A stretch of 45,539 bases of DNA from Candidatus Obscuribacterales bacterium (GCA_021732565.1 JAKFUT010000027.1:2856-48394), one strand, 5' to 3'. Shown: positions 18,398 through 27,529, counted from the stretch's first letter. Notes: generated from the sequence alone by a model not told the origin. Numbers and translations are program-made.

Positions 18398-19585
18398 ATG
18401 AGTAGTACGGTAATTGTGGACGGTCTTAGAACGCCATTCGGCAAACTCGGTGGCATACTGAGCAAACTTTCCGCCGTCGACCTGATGTACCCGTTAATTA
18501 AGGAGCTGGTCTCACGGCATGGCATAAAGGGAGAAGATGTCAACGAGGTGATTCTCGGCCAGGTTATACAAGCAGGTTGCGGACAGATCCCCTCTCGTCA
18601 GGCCCTCATTAAGGCAGGATTGCCAACTACGTGCGAATCGACCACAGTCAACAAAGTATGCGCTTCCGGAATTCGCTCGGTCACTCTGGCAGATCTGAGA
18701 ATTCGCGCGGGAGACGGAGACCTCTTGATTGCCGGCGGCATGGAATCGATGAGTCAGGCGCCCTATCTGGTCGAGGCGAATTCAGCCCGATTTGGCAAGC
18801 GTATGGGCCATGTAAAATTCAAAGATTCAATGTTGACTGACGGGTTAGAATGCCCTGTGACATCTGTGCACATGGCTGTACACGGTGCAAAGGTCGCAGA
18901 GGAATTATCAGTTTCTCGCGAAGATCAAGACCAGTGGGCTCTTCGCAGCCACCAACGAGCTTGTGCCGCGAGGGAAGTTTTTGCACAAGAAATAAATCCA
19001 ACCACGGTGCCGGCTGGCGGCGGGAAGCAAGAGGTTGTGCAACGCGACGAAGCCCCCCGCGAAGACACGACAATTGAATCTCTTCGCAAGCTTAAGCCGG
19101 TGTTCTACGAGGGTGGATCTGTTACCGCCGGAAACGCACCTGGTATTAATGACGGTGCCTGCGCTTTGTTGGTAATGAGTGAAGAAAAGGCTCAGAGCCT
19201 GGGACTAAAGCCCCTGGCAAGAATCCTTGCGCACGCATCGCTCGGACAGGATGTGCAGTATCTGGCCACGGCTCCGGCTCTTGCAACTCGCAAGGCTCTG
19301 GCAAAATGTAATCTTTCCCCCAACGATCTGGAACTACTTGAAATTAACGAGGCATTTTCGGCTGTAGCACTCACGTCAATCCGCATGCTCGAGGTGGATC
19401 CCGAGCGCGTCAATGTAAATGGCGGCGCCGTAGCGCTGGGACACCCGATCGGTGCCAGCGGTGCACGACTCCTGTTGACCCTGGCAAAAGAGATGGAACG
19501 TCGCGGCTCCAAATACGGTGCCGCTGCAATCTGCTCGGGAACAGGACAAGGAGATAGCGTGATTTTGAGCAGAGAAGGACTATAG
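18398..19585 (+). CDS. Acetyl-CoA C-acetyltransferase (thiolase)
   Basis: This 395-aa thiolase condenses two acetyl-CoA to acetoacetyl-CoA, or runs the reverse in fatty-acid breakdown. The ATG at 18398 is preceded by GGAGGGG nine bases upstream; an in-frame TTG at 18380 overlaps that site and is rejected. The acylated nucleophile is Cys88 in NKVCASGIRS. His349 lies in the GHPIGASGAR loop and Cys379 in AICSGTGQGD, with LEINEAFSAVA before them, so all thiolase signatures are intact. Length fits biosynthetic thiolases (AtoB/PhaA type). The gene stands alone, with no hydroxybutyryl-CoA dehydrogenase or PHB synthase nearby, so the pathway (fatty acid, PHB or ketone) cannot be told from context. 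Confidence 0.92.
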   Translation: MSSTVIVDGLRTPFGKLGGILSKLSAVDLMYPLIKELVSRHGIKGEDVNEVILGQVIQAGCGQIPSRQALIKAGLPTTCESTTVNKVCASGIRSVTLADLRIRAGDGDLLIAGGMESMSQAPYLVEANSARFGKRMGHVKFKDSMLTDGLECPVTSVHMAVHGAKVAEELSVSREDQDQWALRSHQRACAAREVFAQEINPTTVPAGGGKQEVVQRDEAPREDTTIESLRKLKPVFYEGGSVTAGNAPGINDGACALLVMSEEKAQSLGLKPLARILAHASLGQDVQYLATAPALATRKALAKCNLSPNDLELLEINEAFSAVALTSIRMLEVDPERVNVNGGAVALGHPIGASGARLLLTLAKEMERRGSKYGAAAICSGTGQGDSVILSREGL

Positions 19586-19761
19586 CGATTTTCGGGTATT
19601 GTCCCGGGCCGCCCTGCTATTGCAGAACAGTCCGTTGGAAGTGACGCGGTCGGCAGCCGATCGATCTCTTGCTGGCGGCAATCCCGTTACGGAAACTGCA
19701 GTCGTGGCTGTAAACCAATTCGAGAAGCTCTGGTTTGCAACCGGGCCAAGACGCAGACTCG

Positions 19762-20571
19762 CTACTGCAACTCCAGCACAACACACCCGTCAACAAGTGC
19801 ATCTTTCGTATTGTGCTTGAGCGCTAATCCGTCAGTAATGAGACAACACCCGGCCGCAGAATGCGTATACCTTTTTGCGACTATGGTTGCTTCCTTTATA
19901 GCTTGCAGATGAAGATAATTGTGGGCGAAACCTTTACCCGCACGCGGGGAAGAATCATGCACGATGAGGAATCGACGACGTTGCGAGTCTTCTCCAAATC
20001 CCACAAGGGTCAACCAATGCGCGCTGACACATTGAAATTCCTGTAAGTTACCGACGAAATTGCCATACTGCACATGTAACCAGCCACAAGCATTACCGGT
20101 ACGGCCTGAGCACATGAAACTCATATCCGGGGGAACCTCATACGTTTGGACGCCTGCAACGCGTACTGATTCCAGACCTCGATATTCGAGGCGTCGAGTC
20201 TGATAGCCCTTGGCAGTTATAAAGTTGCGGATTCCCCTGAGAAAGGGCCCGGGGGTTGTGCCATCCTTTGCGGCAGTGTTCATGAACGGTGGTTCGGCAA
20301 GCTCTTGAATAACCGCTAACTGGTCGGCCCTGGCATCCCCTGTATTCGGTGCTAATCGAGAATAGCCTCGATCACGCAGCCACATTAGAGAATTAGAAGC
20401 CGCTACCGGGCCGCAGAACATATTGCCGCCCCGGGGAAGCGCCGCTCCTGCATCAGTTTGCAGAAAGTCAGGAAACGAATCAATTTCAGATTCTTGCCCG
20501 CCGCTGACCGGAAGTACACACGTAAGCAGCCAGAGGGTTAGCAGGTTCGTTTTGATCCAAATATGTCTCAT
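19762..20571 (-). CDS. Secreted papain/C39-like cysteine peptidase
   Basis: The start at 20571 (MRHIWIKTNLLTLWLLTCVLP) gives a classical signal peptide and a protein of about 269 aa; the frame is open further to 20712 but that extension would bury the signal. A papain-fold catalytic triad can be read. Cys53 lies in GGNMFCGPVAASNSLMWL, where the Cys-Gly-Pro-x-Ala helix start is typical of C39-like peptidases. His185 lies in SAHWLTLVGFGED, and Asp206 in LIVHDSS. Further cysteines (SFMCSG, NACGW, FQCVS, GCCL) suggest disulfides and an extracytoplasmic location. No ABC transporter or leader-peptide substrate is adjacent, so it is not a bacteriocin-processing C39. The target is unknown. It converges on the thiolase gene and is divergent from ligA. 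Confidence 0.72.
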   Translation of the reverse strand: MRHIWIKTNLLTLWLLTCVLPVSGGQESEIDSFPDFLQTDAGAALPRGGNMFCGPVAASNSLMWLRDRGYSRLAPNTGDARADQLAVIQELAEPPFMNTAAKDGTTPGPFLRGIRNFITAKGYQTRRLEYRGLESVRVAGVQTYEVPPDMSFMCSGRTGNACGWLHVQYGNFVGNLQEFQCVSAHWLTLVGFGEDSQRRRFLIVHDSSPRAGKGFAHNYLHLQAIKEATIVAKRYTHSAAGCCLITDGLALKHNTKDALVDGCVVLELQ

Positions 20572-20820
20572 AGTCCTGATTTTCCCCCAACGACTTCTAG
20601 TCACCCCCCTCGCACTATTGCGACCGACGCTACCGTTAGCCATTGAGCAACTGATCGCCCGGTTGAAAAGAGTTGCTGTCCCCGGGGAGCGCCCGAGATC
20701 TCCTGCACGCATGGCTTCTCTTCCAAACCCTGCCTTTCCGTCAGTACCCGACCGAAGTCAAGAATGTTCTTCACCTTTAAGATTGCGAAGCCCTCTTCTT
20801 TCGTTTAAAACTCAAAAGAC

Positions 20821-20826
20821 TATAAT
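20821..20826 (+). promoter_or_regulatory. Candidate -10 box upstream of ligA
   Basis: A perfect TATAAT lies about 88 bp ahead of the ligA ATG in a locally AT-rich stretch. No good TTGACA-like -35 is found at normal distance. The 342-bp gap between the peptidase gene and ligA (20572-20913) shows nothing else I can support. Confidence 0.35.
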
Positions 20827-20913
20827 TTTTCGACTGCGAACCAACTTACCCGGTCTCGATCAAGCGATAGAATTACGATTCTGTAGCATGTAGCAGAACA
20901 GGCAGGGTGTGAA

Positions 20914-22977
20914 ATGACTGATCAACTTGTACTCGATCGAGAAAAAGCTGTCGAAAGAACGGAAGAACTCCGAAGAGAGATAGAGCACCATCGATTCTTG
21001 TACTATGTTCTGGACCGTCCAGAGTTAAGTGACACGGATTTTGACCGGATGTATCGGGAGCTACAAGAACTTGAGCAACTCTATCCCGACCTGATGACGC
21101 CCACAAGCCCCACGCAGAAAGTGGGTTATCAGCCAAGCACGGACTTCAAACAAATCAAACATCGCGTTCCGTTGCTAAGCCTTGCTAATGCGATGGGCAA
21201 CGACGATCTGGATCGGTGGAACGAACGACTTTTACGCCAACTCGATTTACCTCCGGGCGAAAGCGCACAAATTGAGTTCGTTTGCGAACTGAAGATAGAC
21301 GGACTTTCCATTGCCATTACTTATAAAGACGGAAAATTCGTGGAAGGTGCAACCCGCGGCAATGGCGAAACAGGGGAGGATGTTACGCTCAACCTCCGCA
21401 CAGTCGCCGGTCTCCCTCGAGAACTCAAACCGAAAGAAGGGTTTACTGTTCCGAAGATGGTGGAAGTGCGCGGTGAGGTTTACATGCCGATTTCCAACTT
21501 CAATCAGCTCAACAGCTCACTGGAGGAGGATGGCGATCAAACGTTCGCGAATCCGCGTAATGCTGCAGCAGGCAGCCTTCGTCAAAAAGATCCGCGTGTG
21601 ACTGCCAAGCGAAAACTGGCACTGTGGACTTATGGAATTTACGTAACCGACCCCGTATTGAAAGATCCTGATACGCACCAGGCCGCAATGGAGCTGCTAG
21701 AGGGTCTGGGACTACCAGTCAATGCCAATCGCGCAGCTGCTCAGGGCATTGACGAGGTAAAGCAGTTCTGCGCAGACTGGGATGAGAAGCGTCACGGATT
21801 GGACTACCAAACCGATGGCGTTGTTATTAAAGTCAACAACCGCAAATTGTGGGATCAACTTGGAACCACCGCGCACAGCCCACGCTGGGCCGTAGCATTC
21901 AAGTATCCGCCCGATGAGGTTGAAACGGTGGTGGAAGACGTGGAATTCGATGTGGGGCGCATTGGAACCGTAACTCCTGTAGCATGCCTGAGACCCGTAA
22001 AATTGGCCGGGAGCACTGTGCGGAGAGCTACCCTGCACAACTTCGACCAGGTTCGCCGCCTCGATGTGCGCGTCGGAGATACGGTGGTGATAAGAAAGGC
22101 CGCGGAAATTATTCCCGAAGTTCTACGCGTAATACACGAAAAGCGCCCGGCCTCCTCCATACCCATTCATGAACCGGAAGGGTGCCCGATCTGCAGCGGT
22201 ACGCTGGAACGACTTGCCAACGAAGTTGCATTGAAATGCACGAACTACTCCTGCCCTGCCCGTGTAAAGCGCCGCCTTTCCCACTGGGTCAGTCGCGACG
22301 CCATGGACATAGATGGATTAGGCGAAGTAATAGTAAAACAACTGGTGGAAACCGGCTTTGTGACAGACACTTCCGACCTCTACATGCTGACCGAGGAGAA
22401 ACTCATGTCGCTTGAGCGCATGGGGAAAAAATCGGCAGAGAAACTGATCAACGCAATAAATGCATCGCGGACACGTCCACAGGCGTGCCTGATTCATGCA
22501 TTGGGCATCAGGCACGTAGGCTCCCGAATGTCCGAGATATTGGCTGAGCATTTCGGCGGGCTGGAAGCGGTGATGAACGCAGAGCTGACGGCGCTGGAAA
22601 AGATAGAGGGGGTTGGTCCTCAAATTGCGGCAGCCATTGTTCAGTTTCTGAGCGACCCGGACAACATTGCCTTAATCAGGCGTCTGGAAGAGAGAGGAAT
22701 TAAATTACAAGCAGACGCCGACGAACGCGGACCACAGTTTGAACAAACACTGGCCGGAAAAACTTTCGTAATTACGGGCACGCTCTCCATGGAGCGGTCG
22801 GATGCGGAGAAACAAATTAAGGCTCGCGGTGGCAAACCAACCAGCTCGGTATCCAAGAAAACGGATTACGTAGTGGTAGGCGCAAATCCCGGCTCAAAAT
22901 TCCAGAAAGCACAAGAATTAGGTATAACAGTATTAGACGAGGAAGCCTTTAGAAAAATCCTGGCAGGAGAGACTTAA
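20914..22977 (+). CDS. ligA: NAD-dependent DNA ligase LigA
   Basis: This 687-aa enzyme seals nicks during replication and repair, using NAD. The adenylated lysine is Lys127 in CELKIDGLSIA. The N-terminal Ia domain carries YYVLDRPELSDTDFDRMY for NMN binding. Further landmarks are GEDVTLNLRTV, FANPRNAAAGSLRQ and TDGVVIKVN. The four-cysteine zinc finger is CPIC...CTNYSC near 424-447. HhH repeats follow (EKIEGVGPQIA), and the C-terminal BRCT domain starts near residue 610 (GKTFVITGTL). Length and domain order are complete. A weak GCAGGG stretch precedes the ATG. A small membrane protein and a TPR gene follow at once, so ligA heads a probable three-gene operon. Confidence 0.97.
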   Translation: MTDQLVLDREKAVERTEELRREIEHHRFLYYVLDRPELSDTDFDRMYRELQELEQLYPDLMTPTSPTQKVGYQPSTDFKQIKHRVPLLSLANAMGNDDLDRWNERLLRQLDLPPGESAQIEFVCELKIDGLSIAITYKDGKFVEGATRGNGETGEDVTLNLRTVAGLPRELKPKEGFTVPKMVEVRGEVYMPISNFNQLNSSLEEDGDQTFANPRNAAAGSLRQKDPRVTAKRKLALWTYGIYVTDPVLKDPDTHQAAMELLEGLGLPVNANRAAAQGIDEVKQFCADWDEKRHGLDYQTDGVVIKVNNRKLWDQLGTTAHSPRWAVAFKYPPDEVETVVEDVEFDVGRIGTVTPVACLRPVKLAGSTVRRATLHNFDQVRRLDVRVGDTVVIRKAAEIIPEVLRVIHEKRPASSIPIHEPEGCPICSGTLERLANEVALKCTNYSCPARVKRRLSHWVSRDAMDIDGLGEVIVKQLVETGFVTDTSDLYMLTEEKLMSLERMGKKSAEKLINAINASRTRPQACLIHALGIRHVGSRMSEILAEHFGGLEAVMNAELTALEKIEGVGPQIAAAIVQFLSDPDNIALIRRLEERGIKLQADADERGPQFEQTLAGKTFVITGTLSMERSDAEKQIKARGGKPTSSVSKKTDYVVVGANPGSKFQKAQELGITVLDEEAFRKILAGET

Positions 22978-22979
22978 CA

Positions 22980-23231
22980 GTGAAAGCCTCTTTTCCGGCA
23001 GATCCCATTGGTGCAGCAATATTCTTCACGATCCTGAGCATGGGTCTAATCGGGCTCCTGATAATATTGCCGGTTTTTTGCATACTCTGGGGGTGGAATT
23101 CGATGTCTTCTTATGTCACCAGTGTTCCGGCAATCAATTCGGGGCAGGCAATTTTGCTTTATCTAGCAGCAACAGCATTGATTTATCTTTCGGGTCTGGT
23201 AAGTATAAGAATAGAACGAGAGTTGGATTGA
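22980..23231 (+). CDS. Small two-helix membrane protein
   Basis: This 83-aa protein starts with GTG two bases after the ligA stop, so it is probably translated by coupling. It has two hydrophobic segments (about residues 10-38, IGAAIFFTILSMGLIGLLII, and 55-75, GQAILLYLAATALIYLSGLV) and a charged end, IRIERELD. I do not recognise a family. Its place between ligA and a secreted TPR gene, with short gaps on both sides (2 and 12 bp), indicates co-transcription but not function. Confidence 0.7.
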   Translation: MKASFPADPIGAAIFFTILSMGLIGLLIILPVFCILWGWNSMSSYVTSVPAINSGQAILLYLAATALIYLSGLVSIRIERELD

Positions 23232-23243
23232 CGAAGGTACATT

Positions 23244-24281
23244 ATGTCGAAAAGATCGTGCACCCGGCGCAGCACTTATCTAGCCCTATCTTTACTGCTT
23301 GTCGCAAGCTTTATAAGCTTATCGCCAGCCCGCGCCCGCAATGACAAAGCCACCGTTGAACCTTCCGAGCTGAACTTCAAAGAAGGAATGCGGAAAATGA
23401 AGATAAAGGACTACGAAGGCGCAGGCGACAATTTCCTTCAGGCAGTTTACTTTTCGCGAAATCACTATAATCCACAAGCGCAGTTGTACTACGGCCTCGC
23501 CATGAAGGCTCAGCGCAAATATGCTAAAGCCATCGAAGCTATTAAAGACCATCTAAAGCAAACCACCGAAAAAGCTCCTAATGCCCACGTCGATCTGGCG
23601 GAATGCTATATGGCTATTGGTGAATTGGATCAGGCACGTTCGGAGGTTAACAAAGCGCAGGGTGAAGCCGGGTACGCTGAGATGCCCCGCACTTCTTACG
23701 CAATGGGAGAACTGCTGGAAAAGCTGGATGATCTAGGGTATGCGGCTGAAGCCTATCGCACCGCGCTGGGGTCTCGCCCATGGAAATACACCGAAGCATG
23801 GGAAGCGCTCGCGCGAATTTATGTAAAACAGGGTTCTTATAACGACGCAATTGACGAGTACAAACAGATCATAGAATCAACCATCCGCGGGGTTAACTGG
23901 GTGGAGGTTTATTACAACTATGGTCAGTGCCTCTACAAACGAGGCGATCACCAGGGTGCCATTGATCACTGGTTGTATGCGCTGAAAGAAGATCCAGACA
24001 GCTTTGATACCCACCTTGCACTGGCAAGTATCTTCGACGAGGAAAAGCACGTTTCATCGGCTCTTAAGGAGTACGAAAATGCGGTTCGTTGCGCACCCAA
24101 AGACTATGATATGACCAAAATGAATCAGAGAATGGTGTATCTGCAGTCAAAATTGGAACAGAAAGAGGCACGAAAAGAAGTTAAGCCAACGCCTTATATG
24201 CGTCAGCAAGACGAAGCCGCTAACCCGCCGCCAAAGCAAGAAGCTCCTCCGAAGAGGCCCCAGGCTGATTCCGGATTTTAA
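23244..24281 (+). CDS. Secreted TPR-repeat protein
   Basis: This 345-aa protein has a signal peptide (basic MSKRSCTRRS, then LALSLLLVASFISLSPARA with an ARA cleavage site). Several tetratricopeptide repeats fill residues ~45-290. Examples are ARSEVNKAQGEAGYAEMPRT, YTEAWEALARIYVKQGSYND with AIDEYKQII, and YYNYGQCLYKRGDHQGAIDH. A charged, Pro-rich tail (PPPKQEAPPKRPQ) ends the protein. TPR proteins act as scaffolds, so an envelope assembly or binding role is likely; the partner is unknown. It lies 12 bp after the small membrane protein, as the third gene behind ligA. Confidence 0.85.
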   Translation: MSKRSCTRRSTYLALSLLLVASFISLSPARARNDKATVEPSELNFKEGMRKMKIKDYEGAGDNFLQAVYFSRNHYNPQAQLYYGLAMKAQRKYAKAIEAIKDHLKQTTEKAPNAHVDLAECYMAIGELDQARSEVNKAQGEAGYAEMPRTSYAMGELLEKLDDLGYAAEAYRTALGSRPWKYTEAWEALARIYVKQGSYNDAIDEYKQIIESTIRGVNWVEVYYNYGQCLYKRGDHQGAIDHWLYALKEDPDSFDTHLALASIFDEEKHVSSALKEYENAVRCAPKDYDMTKMNQRMVYLQSKLEQKEARKEVKPTPYMRQQDEAANPPPKQEAPPKRPQADSGF

Positions 24282-24332
24282 CAACGTCTCCGCTGACGAG
24301 GGCACCGGTTTTCACTAATAGCGTGGTATGGC

Positions 24333-24381
24333 ACGCCTCCTCAAGGCGTTCGCGAATTTACCCCCGCCAGTGCGGGAATTC
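24333..24381. repeat. Two adjacent stem-loops downstream of the TPR gene
   Basis: ACGCCT (24333-24338) pairs with AGGCGT (24344-24349). Next, CCCGC (24363-24367) pairs with GCGGG (24372-24376) inside a longer imperfect inverted repeat bounded by GAATT and AATTC (24354-24381). No T-run follows. It may end the ligA operon transcript or be a dispersed palindromic repeat. Confidence 0.45.
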
Positions 24382-25004
24382 TGCGCCGACAGCAGTGGTG
24401 CGTTATGCGATGGTGGCAATGTTAGCGTCTGTCTTTCTTCCACAATTCAACCGCCGAATGAGTAAGCGGCTCCGCCTTGATCGCATCCACGTCTGCCTGC
24501 GAAAAAACGGACTTTCTATCACGATCGCACCAGGTGGGATACGGGTAGAATTCCGTTCGCTTGGCCAGACGAGCCAATACCCGAGCCGGTCCGGTAAGTG
24601 CGAAAACGGCAAGCTCTTCGGCGGTCACACCGGAAGGAACCAGCTACTTGCACCACCTCGTAGAACTCTCGCCGCTGTACAGGTTACTTCCAAGCGTATT
24701 AGCACCATGAACGACTCCACGATTTGATATAGCGTGCTCAACTGAGAATGATTTATTCAACACAATCCCCGGGCTCAGTATACTTTTCTGCCGGGTCTGC
24801 GTACTTTTTAATCAACAAGCCAAGAACGCTATGATTTTGCTATTGTCAGCGTCTAGAATTTATTCAGACAGTGAACCCGACTGTTTTCACTAGAGATACA
24901 GGGCGGCCTCCCTCCGCACTGATCTTCGGTGAGTCAACCTCCCAATTCAATCAGTGCGTCCTTTCTCTTGCACATCATAAAGTCTTCATTGGTGCGTCGT
25001 GTGT
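24382..25004. other. Gene-poor region between the TPR gene and the terminator
   Basis: Apart from the possible pseudogene fragment, I find no gene here. The plus-strand 134-codon frame at 24323-24727 overlaps the stem-loops and lacks a ribosome-binding site, so it is treated as spurious. Confidence 0.35.
24422..24811 (-). pseudogene. Possible decayed coding sequence with one in-frame TAG
   Basis: A minus-strand frame runs from 24811 to 24422 and is interrupted only by TAG at 24644-24646. The downstream part (about 73 codons) reads VTAEELAVFALTGPARVLA and then a charged stretch, which looks protein-like. The upstream part (55 codons) has no good start. I recognise no family. At this length an open frame could be chance, so this is a weak call. 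Confidence 0.2.
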
Positions 25005-25036
25005 GAAAAAGGGCGGAAGAGAAACCTCTTCCGCCT
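25005..25036 (-). terminator. Rho-independent terminator of the DUF4870-like gene
   Basis: A perfect 10-bp stem (25012-25021 with 25026-25035) closes an AAAC/GTTT tetraloop. On the minus strand it is followed by CTTTTTC, as expected for intrinsic termination about 60 bp after the stop at 25099. The plus strand also continues into a T-rich stretch, so it may work in both directions. Confidence 0.88.
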
Positions 25037-25098
25037 TTGCTTTCTGTTTAAGTGCCGAAGACAGCACCACAATTCGCTTTGATAGCCTTGTTGAAGGC

Positions 25099-25488
25099 TT
25101 AGCACAATCGCTTCTTTACAAAGTCGCCAATGTACGGGAGTTTGTAGTCGATACCATTGTAAGCGTGAATCATTCCCATAATTGACGCAACCAGAAATGC
25201 TAATGAGTCAAGCGTGTACAATCCATGAACGATGTGCCAGGCGCCCAATGGTATCAGAACCACAGAGCACACCGATATAACCACACCCGCTGCAACAGCG
25301 GCCCCGGCAAGACAAAGACCTTGCATTGCGTGAAAACGCAACGAGCGATTGCCTTGTGATTCCGTAGCCAACCACAGTATGGAGAAGGCGACGTTTATAA
25401 AAGCGAACGGTACATAACACAGGAGACCGGCTATGTTCGTATCGAGTGAAAGAGTGCTGGTCTTGCCGGAATCTTGAAGTTGGTTCAT
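25099..25488 (-). CDS. DUF4870-like small membrane protein
   Basis: The start at 25488 (MNQLQDSGKT) follows GGGGAT at a normal distance and gives about 129 aa; the frame is open to 25536 but the added residues look non-coding. Three to four hydrophobic segments are visible. The order N-terminal membrane helix (IAGLLCYVPFAFINVAFSIL), then NRSLRFHAMQGLCLAG, then further helices and a terminal YNGIDYKLPYIGDFVKK is that of the DUF4870/Tic20-like family, in which an Arg-Phe-His-x-x-Gln motif sits between helices. Function in bacteria is not settled. The gene is monocistronic, with a strong terminator behind it. Confidence 0.72.
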   Translation of the reverse strand: MNQLQDSGKTSTLSLDTNIAGLLCYVPFAFINVAFSILWLATESQGNRSLRFHAMQGLCLAGAAVAAGVVISVCSVVLIPLGAWHIVHGLYTLDSLAFLVASIMGMIHAYNGIDYKLPYIGDFVKKRLC

Positions 25489-25742
25489 TTTACTTATCCC
25501 CCTGCAGATTCGTATCTTGTTTGATCTGCAATGCATTCATGACAAGTTTTTCAGGAAGTTTAGGGGGCTCCTGGTGAACTTAATGCCAAAATACAGCTCC
25601 TCCTCGAGTATTTGTAGTTCGAAGAGCGGCATGTGGTCAATTTAGATGACGGTTCATCTCCACGAATTATCCATAAGAACTCCATCTGTGATCCATAGAG
25701 CCTAACTATTATCTATCCAGTCCGGGGGTGGGGTAAATTGAT

Positions 25743-26294
25743 ATGACAGATCGTCCCGAAATGACTGAGCATCTAACTCATGGGTTACTCCCGGAGAAGG
25801 AGGGCAGCAGTCCGTTAGAAACCTTTGCCAGAGCTGCCGCCTATACCGCCCTGGAACCCATTAAAGGGGCGGTTCAACTTGTTACCAATACATCAGTCGA
25901 ACTCGTAACCCCTCCAGAAAGATATGAAATCGGATCCATGAGGTGGGGGGTCCAACAGCTTGGTCATGGATGCGGAGCAGCGGCGGCCCTACTGTCACTT
26001 CAACACTTTAACTCATGTTTGCTCAGCACCGGACTGAGACTGGGAACATCTGAAAGCATGCGGTTCATGAGTCAACGCACGGCAACTTGGGCTGGTGCAG
26101 CAGCATTAAGTGGTTTCGAATATGGCTTTTTGCTGCCAACTCGTCCTGAGAATTATACATTGTCCGACCGGGTACTCCGCGGTGCTGTGGAGGCTGGGAA
26201 GTGGACCGGGATAGTCACCGGTGTGCGGGCACTAGAGGCTGGTGGAATCAGTCTGTCCAGCCGTATGGTGAGGCAGGTCCATTACAGGCTTTGA
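25743..26294 (+). CDS. Hypothetical protein, Gly/Ala-rich
   Basis: This 183-aa product is not one I recognise. It starts with a charged, probably disordered ~25 residues, then PLETFARAAAYTALEPIKGA. The middle is small-residue-rich (GHGCGAAAALLSLQHF and TATWAGAAALSGFEYGFLLP), which suggests hydrophobic helices that may associate with the membrane, without a clean signal peptide. The ribosome-binding site is weak (GGGGTGGGG about ten bases upstream). It stands alone in a gene-poor stretch. Length and continuous composition make coding likely. Confidence 0.55.
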   Translation: MTDRPEMTEHLTHGLLPEKEGSSPLETFARAAAYTALEPIKGAVQLVTNTSVELVTPPERYEIGSMRWGVQQLGHGCGAAAALLSLQHFNSCLLSTGLRLGTSESMRFMSQRTATWAGAAALSGFEYGFLLPTRPENYTLSDRVLRGAVEAGKWTGIVTGVRALEAGGISLSSRMVRQVHYRL

Positions 26295-26516
26295 TCGAAA
26301 GCCCTTCGCCACATAGTTAGATCGAAATCTTCAAACTCTCGTCACCGGGTTTTCAGCTCTCTTGCGGTTTCTCCAAAGACCGTTATCAGCAACGCTGTTA
26401 AGTCGCAAGCGTTGCGTTTGTTCACAAATTGTGTCCAAAGACGCAAGTGCAGCAACGAAATTCCCTTCCCTGGCCGGGGCTGCGCAAAAACAGCAGAAGA
26501 CCATCTTTGGGTGTAG

Positions 26517-26996
26517 ATGCTCGAAGGCATGGACGGGAGCAGCAGGCACCACACACACCAACTCCGCTCGGCGTGTATCACAATGGTGTGGCTGTGGGCT
26601 CGAACGCTGTGCGGACCTCGTGTTTGCAACCCTGATAGAGCGCGTTTCTCGCCTGCCACGGCTGAACCAAAGAGCCCTTTAGCCGCTATATTTGCGGCGA
26701 TTGCAGAAGCCCGGTCAAAAGCAGTGCAAGCGTTGTTTCAAAAGGAATGGCACACTGACGAGTTCACAAGTTGGTCAGAATCTAGCCAAACACCCGACAT
26801 ATCATCGGCAAGCAAGGTCCAAAGCTTGATGCTGCATCCAACGAATTCGCAGGTGAAGAACATCATCTCTGAGCATCTATTCGCGGGCGTTTCCGGGCTT
26901 CCTCCGGTCACTGCATCTTTCCACAGTGTTCGAGGTCAAAGTGCGCAACACATCTCTGTCCATGAGCACATATCGAAAAGACGTTCACCAAACTAA
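26517..26996 (+). CDS. Doubtful ORF in a gene-poor stretch
   Basis: A 159-codon ATG frame lies within the 808-bp gap 26295-27102. The C-terminal two thirds reads like protein (for example SPLAAIFAAIAEARSKAVQA and NIISEHLFAGVSGLPP), but the first 45 codons look random and have no ribosome-binding site. An overlapping plus-strand frame, 26362-26682, is also open, so a frameshifted relic is possible. I recognise no family. The rest of the gap shows nothing I can name. Confidence 0.22.
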   Translation: MLEGMDGSSRHHTHQLRSACITMVWLWARTLCGPRVCNPDRARFSPATAEPKSPLAAIFAAIAEARSKAVQALFQKEWHTDEFTSWSESSQTPDISSASKVQSLMLHPTNSQVKNIISEHLFAGVSGLPPVTASFHSVRGQSAQHISVHEHISKRRSPN

Positions 26997-27102
26997 AGTA
27001 AATATCACAAGGCAACGCGAGACACAACGCGAAAAGCACAGCGCTACGAAAGGGAAATAGTGGCGCAGAGAGTGCAAAAGGGGATGAGGGAGGAGCCGGA
27101 AA

Positions 27103-27411
27103 ATGAGCGAATTTCAATACAATGTCGATCCAACACAAATATACAACGGGCCAGAGTTCGAAGAGTACTGCATAAGCGAAGCGAAATACCTGCCCGCAAG
27201 CCGCGACAGAACGCCATGCATCACATGCCCCCTCTCAAAACTGTGCATCCCGGGGTTCGAAGAACAGGTCCGAAGGATACAACAAGGTGAGAATCCAAGC
27301 CTGACTATAGGCTGTGCATTCGAGGGAGACAGCCTCTCACCGGACAATCTCCTAAAAGACCTTTCGCAAGAACAACGAGATTTTGTCCTCTCAAAAATTC
27401 CGAACTTCTAA
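27103..27411 (+). CDS. Small five-cysteine protein, hypothetical
   Basis: This 102-aa acidic protein follows a strong GGAGGAG seven bases before the ATG. Five cysteines lie at 23, 39, 42, 48 and 71. The block TPCITCPLSKLCIPG (CxxCx5C) plus GCAFEG further on looks like a small metal or iron-sulphur site, although this is inferred from spacing only. No signal peptide or membrane helix is present. It lies 118 bp before a 56-aa peptide gene and then lysS on the same strand. I recognise no family. Confidence 0.65.
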   Translation: MSEFQYNVDPTQIYNGPEFEEYCISEAKYLPASRDRTPCITCPLSKLCIPGFEEQVRRIQQGENPSLTIGCAFEGDSLSPDNLLKDLSQEQRDFVLSKIPNF

Positions 27412-27529
27412 ATAAGCCAGGAACAAGGACCGACAAACGAAGGGTTAATGCGGTTCACACACGCACCGATCACAATTTTTTTTTCACAACAACAATTGAG
27501 TAAGCAAATTAGGAAGGGAGAACAGGACC

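Noticed and set aside
24323-24727. 134-codon plus-strand ORF
   Set aside because: It begins within a stem-loop repeat, has no ribosome-binding site and a random-looking composition.
27240-27260. tRNA-like TPsiC arm (ggggttcgaag)
   Set aside because: It lies within the five-cysteine protein's reading frame and no cloverleaf can be formed around it.
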